NCBI GenBank assembly: GCA_023381645.1
Contig: JAMCRJ010000007.1
Span: forward strand, 1 to 55,614
Reading direction: 5' to 3'
Length of the DNA stretch: 55,614 nucleotides
Origin: Gammaproteobacteria bacterium
GTDB lineage: Bacteria > Pseudomonadota > Gammaproteobacteria > Acidithiobacillales > Acidithiobacillaceae
This document shows, piece by piece, positions 47,182-55,614 of the stretch. The stretch's first letter is position 1. Every line of letters starts with the position of its first letter. Position numbers and translations under genes: made by a program. The notes beneath the pieces are model-generated. The model was given only the letters and a program-made list of their open reading frames with translations. It made no database searches and had not been told where the DNA came from.

Positions 47182-47545
47182 ATTCACCGGATTTCGGGTA
47201 CATCGCCCCATAACGACGATGGTCGCGTTTCTGGCATTGGTGGATTGACGGTTGGTCGATGCCCCCTAGACCGCCGTCGGGCGCCGAAGTGAATGTTGGG
47301 CGCGACCTTCACTGTTTACACGCCGCAGTACCGCAAGCCGGGGCATTTATGGCGTGGCGGATGGGTTGGTTCACGGCACCCCCGTAAATTTCATTTGACC
47401 GGCTTTTTGGGGTCAGCCTTCCGCTCGTACGGTAAGGTCTGCTCCAACTGTCTCGGTATGAAGCATTATAAGCCGATGGCCGGTGGTTGGGTAGGTCTAT
47501 GATACGCCGCTCAGTTACCGTGCGACTGGAGCCGCATCAAACCTA

Positions 47546-48328
47546 TCAAGGCGCCACCGTCACCGGCGTACCGATGTGCATCATTCCATAGGCTCTTTGT
47601 GCCGTCTTTAACGGTAGTTCCACACAACCGTTACTTTGCCGAAACCCGTACGCAAGACGTGGGAAATAGTGTACCGCACGGCCATCCCAGAAATAATTGA
47701 CGAAGCGCACGCCTGAATCGTTATAACACTCGCCATGGGGAAAACAACCGGTCATTCGCGTACTCAGAAAGCGCGCGTAGACTGCCCAGGTACCGTTGGG
47801 GGTGATCGCACCGGGTACCCCGGTATTGGTCGGGCTTTGCAACACCCATTTACCCTTATCCGTTTCCGCGTTGTACCGCCAAATGGACAAAGTTTCTGGC
47901 GTGGCTTTGCGCACATAAACCCACACAAACGGCTTTGGCGCACCTTCCCCGTGCCGATGGGCGGCAAGAATGGCTGCATAAAGGCGACGGCGGTTGCCCT
48001 GATCAAACCAGTCGCTGCTTTGGTTAGACCACGGCAACCCATGCACCTTGGCAAAAAAATCCAGGGCACCGAAGAGCAAGGGCGATCCAGGAGAATCCGG
48101 GGTGAGCACCTGCAGCGCAGACGGTGTGCCTGACGGCCATAACCACCATATTTGTGGATTTGCCCCCCGTAGCCCGGTCCAGCCCACCTGACCCGGTAAA
48201 TAGTGCATTTGCGCGAGCGCGCGGGCAACACGCAGCCAAGTTGGCGCCGGCGCTGTTGCCGCGAGTGCCCTGACGCCAGCAGCAGACGCAAACCACAGCA
48301 GGACCATCGGAATCCATGCCCTTTTCAC
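47546..48328 (-). CDS. L,D-transpeptidase (YkuD domain)
   Basis: The 260-residue exported enzyme has a signal peptide (KRAWIPMVLLWFASAAGVRALA). An N-terminal region with WLRVARALAQMHYLPGQVGW follows, then a YkuD catalytic domain with the cysteine motif SNGCVELP near residue 240. Such enzymes make 3-3 cross-links in peptidoglycan or attach proteins to it. It starts at GTG 48328, overlapping the alcohol dehydrogenase stop (GTGA). A broken duplicate lies at 36100-36340. Confidence 0.85.
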   Translation of the reverse strand: MKRAWIPMVLLWFASAAGVRALAATAPAPTWLRVARALAQMHYLPGQVGWTGLRGANPQIWWLWPSGTPSALQVLTPDSPGSPLLFGALDFFAKVHGLPWSNQSSDWFDQGNRRRLYAAILAAHRHGEGAPKPFVWVYVRKATPETLSIWRYNAETDKGKWVLQSPTNTGVPGAITPNGTWAVYARFLSTRMTGCFPHGECYNDSGVRFVNYFWDGRAVHYFPRLAYGFRQSNGCVELPLKTAQRAYGMMHIGTPVTVAP

Positions 48329-49332
48329 GTCTCGCGTTCCTGTCCTATCCCCATAACCAGCACCGCCGCACCGTGGACCGCGCCACGTCTCAAATCCGCC
48401 AATGCCACATTCGCCATGGCCAAAGGATACGTCGTAATATGGCTTTGCACCGGGATACGCCCCGCCAGTGGGAAATAGTCCTCGGCATCTTTGCGCGTCA
48501 GATTGGCAATAGATCGCACCTGTCGCTCCTCCCAGAGCAAGGAATAGGGGAAAGCTGGGATATCCGACATGTGAATTCCCGCACTGATAACAATACCCCC
48601 CTTCTTGACCGCCTGAAGAGCCATAGGTATCAGGGCTCCAATCGGCGCAAACAAAATTGCCGCATCCAGGGGTTGTGGCGGAAGAATATCTGATCCACCT
48701 ACCCACACAGCCCCAAGCTGAATGGCCAAATCCTGTGCCTCCCTATCGCCTGGGCGGGTAAATGCATAGACCTCCATGCCTTGGTAACGCGCTACCTGAA
48801 TCAGTAAATGTGCGGCAGCGCCGAATCCATAAAGACCCACGCGTCGTCTTCCCTCGGCAAAACGTAAGGCCCGAAAGCCGATGAGCCCCGCACACAATAG
48901 CGGGGCACCTTCCGGATTGGCGTAAGTCTCTGGAAGAGGGAAGCAGTAACGCGCGTCGGCGACCATATACTCGGCGTAACCGCCATCCACGGTGTAGCCA
49001 TGAAAACGCGCCTGGTCACAAAGATTCTCTCGCCCTGCACGACAATATTCGCAGGCACCGCAAGTCCATGCGAGCCAGGGAATGCCCACCATCTGTCCGT
49101 TCTGTAAGGAAATATCTGGGCTACCCACAGATTCTATCTGGCCGACTACTTCATGGCCGGGAACGAGCGGTAGTTTGGGGTTCGGCAATTCACCGTCCAC
49201 TACATGCAGATCGGTACGGCACACGCCGCACGCCAGTATTTTTACCAGGACCTGGCCCGGCTGTGGCTGTGGTCGCGGCAATTCAGCAGGTACCAAAGGC
49301 TTACCCACCTCTTCCAGAACCATGGCATGCAT
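48325..49332 (-). CDS. zinc-dependent alcohol dehydrogenase family protein
   Basis: The 335-residue medium-chain dehydrogenase has the catalytic zinc ligands in CGVCRTDLH and GHEVVG. The structural zinc cysteines are in CGACEYCRAGRENLC, and a nucleotide-binding segment is GLYGFGAAAHL. It oxidises alcohols or reduces aldehydes with NAD(P). GGGAGG lies six bases before ATG 49332. Coupling to an L,D-transpeptidase gene is unusual and no functional link is obvious. Confidence 0.9.
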   Translation of the reverse strand: MHAMVLEEVGKPLVPAELPRPQPQPGQVLVKILACGVCRTDLHVVDGELPNPKLPLVPGHEVVGQIESVGSPDISLQNGQMVGIPWLAWTCGACEYCRAGRENLCDQARFHGYTVDGGYAEYMVADARYCFPLPETYANPEGAPLLCAGLIGFRALRFAEGRRRVGLYGFGAAAHLLIQVARYQGMEVYAFTRPGDREAQDLAIQLGAVWVGGSDILPPQPLDAAILFAPIGALIPMALQAVKKGGIVISAGIHMSDIPAFPYSLLWEERQVRSIANLTRKDAEDYFPLAGRIPVQSHITTYPLAMANVALADLRRGAVHGAAVLVMGIGQERET

Positions 49333-49427
49333 GAAACACCTCCCATAATCACCATATATCTTCCATGAAGGCGTACCGTCGCGGGTTTACACAAAGCAAC
49401 AAGCCCGATTCTGCAATTGTAGACCAG

Positions 49428-49562
49428 CCCGCAACGGTCGCGTCGACAGCCATGGCACAGAGGGCGGCATCCGCCCAGAATATCCGTCACGAGAGGAGAC
49501 ACCCCGTACGAAATCCAGAGAGATGCACACGCCTTTGGTGCGGGAATCTTCCGCTACTCAGA
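49428..49562 (+). repeat. imperfect direct repeat, copy B (likely IS21-type element end)
   Basis: This segment resembles 35326-35462 in the same orientation. Here no istB sequence precedes it, so only the element end has survived. The flanking bases, 49333-49427 and 49563-49761, hold no gene. Confidence 0.6.
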
Positions 49563-49640
49563 ATATATGATGGGCGCGTCGCGCTTATTGATGCGCCCCA
49601 CCTGCTTTCAATGGTAAGCAGACCGTAGAGGAAATCCAGG

Positions 49641-49694
49641 CTGCTCCCCACTGGGGGCGTCCGTCGGGTCGTAACCCCCGACCGAGGGGAGCAG
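49641..49694. repeat. inverted repeat capable of a long hairpin
   Basis: CTGCTCCCC (49641-49649) and GGGGAGCAG (49686-49694) are perfect inverted repeats. Inside them GTCGGG and CCCGAC can also pair. No T-run follows on either strand. It may belong to a mobile element or be a structured RNA remnant. Confidence 0.4.
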
Positions 49695-49761
49695 GTGTCC
49701 CAAAGAAAAGCGGGAAGCGCCATCCCTGATGGCAAATATTCAGGTAATGCATTGTTTTATA

Positions 49762-49838
49762 TGGTGCGCCTGACAGGAATCGAACCTGTAACCTACGGCT
49801 TAGAAGGCCGTTGCTCTATCCAGTTGAGCTACAGGCGC
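49762..49838 (-). tRNA. tRNA-Arg (anticodon UCU)
   Basis: The minus strand folds as a complete cloverleaf: acceptor GCGCCTG/CAGGCGC, D-arm TAGCTCAACTGGATAGAGC, anticodon stem ACGGC/GCCGT with loop CTTCTAA, and T-arm GGTTCGATTCC. The 3' CCA is encoded. It reads AGA and probably AGG codons. Confidence 0.95.
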
Positions 49839-49972
49839 ATAGGGATAATCGGACAATAATCGTTGGCGCCATTGTAGAGGACCGGCGGCGGTCAGGGAAG
49901 CAGGAACGTGCCTCTTTTCGCTGATGGCTGCCAGCGTGTATGGTTGGTGGTATCAGCCGATCGGAGCAGGGC

Positions 49973-52000
49973 ATGGACAAGCGCTTTATCCTGGAGAGCA
50001 GTTTCCCACCGCAGGGCGACCAGCCGGAGGCTATCCGTCTGTTGGTGAACGGCCTTGACGCTGGTGAATATTTCCAGACCCTGTTGGGGGTGACCGGTTC
50101 GGGCAAAACCTTCACCATGGCCAACGTCATCGCCATCACCCGCCGGCCCGCCATCATCATGGCGCCCAACAAGACCTTGGCAGCGCAGATCTATGCGGAG
50201 ATGCGCGCGTTCTTTCCCTACAATGCCGTGGAGTATTTCGTCAGTTATTACGATTACTACCAGCCGGAGGCCTACGTTCCTTCCTCCGACACCTTCATTG
50301 AAAAAGACGCCGCTATCAATGACCACATCGAACAGATGCGCCTCTCCGCCACCAAGGCCCTGCTGGAACGGCCGGATGTCATCATCGTGGCCACCGTTTC
50401 TGCTATTTATGGTCTGGGCGATCCGGCCTCCTACCATGGCATGATTCTGCATCTGCGCGAGTCCGCTACCATGGATCAGCGCGCTATCCTCAAGCGTTTG
50501 GCGGAGATGCAATACAGCCGCAATCCTTTGGAAATGAAGCGCGGTACCTTTCGGGTCAACGGCGATGTCATCGATATATGGCCCGCGGAAAGTGAGGACG
50601 AAGCTGTTCGGATCGAACTTTTTGGCGACGAACTGGAGCGCATCTCGCTCTTCGATCCTCTGACCGGCAAGACCATCACCCGTTTGCCGCGCTACACCAT
50701 CTACCCCAAAAGCCACTACGTCACCCCGCGCGAGACCATTCTCGCAGCGCTGGACGCTATTAAAGATGAGCTTCGCTCGCGTCTGGAGGACCTGCACCGC
50801 GCCAACAAGCTGGTCGAGGCGCAACGGCTGGAGCAGCGCACCCGCTTTGATCTGGAGATGATGGCCGAGCTGGGGTATTGCTCGGGGATCGAGAATTACT
50901 CCCGCTACCTCTCGGGACGGGTGTCCGGTCAGGCGCCTCCGACCCTGATGGACTACCTCCCCAAGGATGCCCTGCTATTCATGGACGAATCCCACGTAAC
51001 CGTCCCGCAGTTCGGGGGGATGTACAAGGGCGACCGTTCGCGCAAGGAAACTCTGGTGGAATACGGGTTCCGTCTGCCCTCGGCGCTGGACAACCGGCCC
51101 TTGATGTTCCCCGAGTTCGAGTCGCTGATGCCGCAGACCGTGTTTATTTCCGCAACGCCTGGTCCCTACGAACTGGAGCACTCCGGGCAGGTGGTGGAGC
51201 AGGTGGTGCGGCCTACCGGCCTGGTCGATCCGGCTGTGGATATTCGTCCGGCGAAAGGGCAGGTCGACGACCTGATCAGTGAAATCAACATTGTTGTGCG
51301 TAACGGTTGGCGTATTCTGGTGACGACGCTGACCAAGCGGATGGCCGAAGACCTGACCGATTATCTGCATGAGCTGGGCATCAAGTGCCGTTATCTGCAC
51401 TCTGATATCGAAACGGTGGAACGGGTGGAGATCATTCGCGATCTGCGCGCCGGGGTGTTCGACGTGCTGATCGGGATTAACCTGCTGCGGGAAGGCCTGG
51501 ATATGCCGGAGGTGGCATTGGTCGCCATTCTGGATGCGGATAAGGAGGGCTTCCTGCGCTCGGAGCGGTCCCTGATTCAGACCATCGGGCGCGCCGCGCG
51601 TAACCTGCACGGACGGGCCATTCTCTACGCGGACAGCGTCACCAAATCCATGGCCCGGGCCATGGCCGAAACCGACCGCCGCCGGGAGAAGCAGTTGCAG
51701 TTCAATGCGGCGCATGGCATCACCCCGCGCGGCATCATCAAGCCGGTGTCGGACATGATTGAGGGTGTCTATCGGCGCAATGCACAACCCGCCGCGCGCG
51801 CCGCAGAAAAAAATGCGGATTATCGCGTGCTCAATGACCCCAAAGCGGTTGCCAAGAAAATCAAGGAGCTGGAGGAGGCCATGTACCGTCACGCCCGCAA
51901 CCTGGAGTTTGAACAGGCGGCGGCGCTGCGGGACGACATCAAAAAACTGGAGACCCGTCTGCTGGGCACCGATCTGCCGGTATCTCTGGAAGAGGACTGA
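49973..52000 (+). CDS. uvrB: excinuclease ABC subunit B
   Basis: The 675-residue helicase-like protein of nucleotide excision repair loads at damage with UvrA and recruits UvrC. Walker A is GVTGSGKT (39-46), the DNA-clamping beta-hairpin [12 protein letters not shown] follows, and helicase motifs include MDESHV and QTIGRAARN. The C-terminal UVR domain is [21 protein letters not shown] start at ATG 49973, preceded by GGAG. Confidence 0.97.
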   Translation: MDKRFILESSFPPQGDQPEAIRLLVNGLDAGEYFQTLLGVTGSGKTFTMANVIAITRRPAIIMAPNKTLAAQIYAEMRAFFPYNAVEYFVSYYDYYQPEAYVPSSDTFIEKDAAINDHIEQMRLSATKALLERPDVIIVATVSAIYGLGDPASYHGMILHLRESATMDQRAILKRLAEMQYSRNPLEMKRGTFRVNGDVIDIWPAESEDEAVRIELFGDELERISLFDPLTGKTITRLPRYTIYPKSHYVTPRETILAALDAIKDELRSRLEDLHRANKLVEAQRLEQRTRFDLEMMAELGYCSGIENYSRYLSGRVSGQAPPTLMDYLPKDALLFMDESHVTVPQFGGMYKGDRSRKETLVEYGFRLPSALDNRPLMFPEFESLMPQTVFISATPGPYELEHSGQVVEQVVRPTGLVDPAVDIRPAKGQVDDLISEINIVVRNGWRILVTTLTKRMAEDLTDYLHELGIKCRYLHSDIETVERVEIIRDLRAGVFDVLIGINLLREGLDMPEVALVAILDADKEGFLRSERSLIQTIGRAARNLHGRAILYADSVTKSMARAMAETDRRREKQLQFNAAHGITPRGIIKPVSDMIEGVYRRNAQPAARAAEKNADYRVLNDPKAVAKKIKELEEAMYRHARNLEFEQAAALRDDIKKLETRLLGTDLPVSLEED

Positions 52001-52032
52001 AGGGCAATCTTCCGGGAATTACGGTTGGCGCC

Positions 52033-52061
52033 TTGACGCCAATTTGGACATTGCCTATCCT
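52033..52061 (+). promoter_or_regulatory. sigma-70-type promoter of the alcohol dehydrogenase gene
   Basis: TTGACG (52033-52038), a 17-base spacer and TATCCT (52056-52061) lie about 36 bases before the ATG, in the gap between uvrB and adh. The spacing is ideal and the -35 differs from consensus by one base. Confidence 0.55.
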
Positions 52062-52097
52062 GTAAACCAACCGGCCGGTATGCAATGACAGGAGAAC

Positions 52098-53153
52098 ATG
52101 ATCATGATCAAGACAAAAGCCTACGCTGCTCAGACTGCCCGCAGTCCGTTGGCGCCCTACGAACTCCTGCGTCGTGAGCCGGGTCCTGATGATGTCCAGA
52201 TAGATATACTCTTTTGCGGTGTCTGCCATTCCGATTTGCACACCGCCCGCAATGAGTGGAAAAACACGCTGTATCCCTCCGTTCCCGGTCACGAAATCGT
52301 GGGCCGCGTCGTTGCCGTCGGTAAAGAGGTCAAAAATTTTAAAGTTGGCGATTTTGCCGGTGTCGGTTGCATGGTGGACAGTTGCGGGCACTGTCCGTCC
52401 TGTGATGAGGGTGAGGAGCAGTACTGCGATAACGGATTCACCGGAACCTACAACGGCCCGGTATTCGGCGGCGAAAATACCTACGGCGGCTATTCCCAGA
52501 GTGTGGTGGTCAAAGAATCCTTTGTGCTGAAGATTCAGCATGATGAAAAGGATCTGGCGAGTGTGGCACCGCTGCTCTGCGCCGGTATCACCACGTACTC
52601 ACCCTTACGCCACTGGGATGTCGGACCGGGTAAAAAGGTCGGCATTGTGGGTCTGGGCGGCCTTGGTCATATGGGCGTCAAGCTGGCGCACGCCATGGGT
52701 GCCCATGTGGTGCTGTTCACCACCTCCCCCGGCAAAGTGGAGGATGGTAAGCGGCTGGGGGCGGATGAGGTCTGCATCTCCAAAGACGACGCGCAAATGG
52801 CCAGCCATGCCAACAGCTTCGATTTTATCCTCAATACCGTGGCGGCGTCCCATGACCTGGACGCCTTCCTGAATCTGCTCAAGCGGGATGGTACGATGAC
52901 GCTGGTGGGTGCGCCGGCAGAGCCCCATCCGTCACCAGAAGTCTTCAACCTGATTTTTAAGCGCCGCCAGCTTGCGGGCTCCCTTATCGGCGGTATTCGG
53001 GAAACGCAGGAGATGCTGGATTTCTGTGCGCAGCGTGGGATTGGTTCGGATATCGAGATGATCCCCATGGACTACATCAATACCGCCTACGAAAGAATGC
53101 TGAAGAGCGATGTGAAGTATCGCTTTGTGATTGACATGGCGACGCTGAAGTAG
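52098..53153 (+). CDS. NAD(P)-dependent alcohol dehydrogenase, CAD/YahK type
   Basis: The 351-residue zinc enzyme has catalytic ligands in CGVCHSDLH and GHEIVG and structural zinc cysteines in CGHCPSCDEGEEQYC. The NADP motif is GLGGLGHMGVKLA. Relatives such as YahK reduce a broad range of aldehydes with NADPH. Two ATGs, at 52098 and 52104, share one AGGAG; the second has better spacing. It is monocistronic behind its own promoter. Confidence 0.92.
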   Translation: MIMIKTKAYAAQTARSPLAPYELLRREPGPDDVQIDILFCGVCHSDLHTARNEWKNTLYPSVPGHEIVGRVVAVGKEVKNFKVGDFAGVGCMVDSCGHCPSCDEGEEQYCDNGFTGTYNGPVFGGENTYGGYSQSVVVKESFVLKIQHDEKDLASVAPLLCAGITTYSPLRHWDVGPGKKVGIVGLGGLGHMGVKLAHAMGAHVVLFTTSPGKVEDGKRLGADEVCISKDDAQMASHANSFDFILNTVAASHDLDAFLNLLKRDGTMTLVGAPAEPHPSPEVFNLIFKRRQLAGSLIGGIRETQEMLDFCAQRGIGSDIEMIPMDYINTAYERMLKSDVKYRFVIDMATLK

Positions 53154-53258
53154 GCCCTCTGGGGCGGAGGTGTACAGTCCCACCCGCTCTTTGGTTTCAA
53201 CGCAGAATGTCAAGGCAGTAGGAACCGCGTACGGGCTGCCACAGAAAGGCGGTTTGCG

Positions 53259-53287
53259 TTGTGCCGCACGTCCGAATTGGCTACCAT
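53259..53287 (+). promoter_or_regulatory. possible pyrG promoter
   Basis: TTGTGC (53259-53264), a 17-base spacer and TACCAT (53282-53287) precede the pyrG ATG by about 30 bases. The match is moderate. Confidence 0.35.
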
Positions 53288-53298
53288 GCGCAGGTTAA

Positions 53299-55614
<2,316 letters not shown>

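Noticed and set aside
49487..49735. 82-codon minus-strand ORF before the tRNA gene
   Set aside because: It spans the IS21-like repeat and a GC-rich hairpin and resembles no protein.

Overview
The window reads as chromosomal DNA of an acidophilic chemolithotroph, most likely an Acidithiobacillus or close relative. This is an inference from gene content and protein style, because no rRNA or taxonomic marker was searched. Coding density is high, and the accessory stretches are littered with decayed genes and insertion-sequence scraps.

Layout. (1) 1-1793 is a graveyard: an ISL3 transposase tail, one intact HugZ/PNPOx-like gene, and a transposase scrap joined to a type I methyltransferase (hsdM) scrap. 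(2) 1794-18873 is an aryl polyene / xanthomonadin-type pigment locus. A plus-strand operon (polysaccharide deacetylase, flavin halogenase-like oxidoreductase, chorismatase, PlsC-like acyltransferase, GT2) converges on a long series of minus-strand genes: small secreted protein, ApeG-like membrane protein, acyl-ACP ligase, ApeI dehydratase, LpxL/HtrB-like acyltransferase, LolA-like protein, MMPL exporter, ketosynthase, chain-length factor, ApeP dehydratase, FabG, CPA2 antiporter. The single acyl carrier protein lies alone on the opposite strand in the middle. The genes fit a route from chorismate to hydroxybenzoate, loading on ACP, polyene elongation, halogenation, and transfer to a lipid or sugar in the outer membrane. 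(3) 19535-25676 is an N-type ATPase operon, atpDCQ-BEFAG, which lacks the usual atpR. (4) 25771-29591 is a translationally coupled GH3-family amide synthetase / penicillin-acylase pair. (5) 30441-35052 is a three-subunit molybdenum hydroxylase of PaoABC type with a convergent MocA-like cytidylyltransferase.

(6) 35213-38218 is a second decay zone: an IstB scrap and IS21-like end, an intact hsp20, then broken copies of an L,D-transpeptidase, a D-lactate dehydrogenase, an old yellow enzyme and a dienelactone hydrolase. The last two still sit behind an 18-bp TetR-type palindrome. (7) 38667-41187 is an NAD salvage pair (NMN adenylyltransferase-Nudix and nicotinamide phosphoribosyltransferase, the latter with a one-base frameshift), ended by a clear hairpin terminator. 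(8) 42026-47181 is a YbhGFSR-type ABC-2 exporter operon with its two ATPase halves as separate genes. (9) 47546-49332 is an L,D-transpeptidase coupled to a zinc alcohol dehydrogenase. (10) From 49762 onward the window is conserved chromosome: tRNA-Arg(UCU), uvrB, a CAD-type alcohol dehydrogenase, pyrG and the start of kdsA.

The most interesting material is the probably halogenated aryl polyene locus, the N-ATPase with missing or altered parts, and the amide-making / amide-breaking gene pair.
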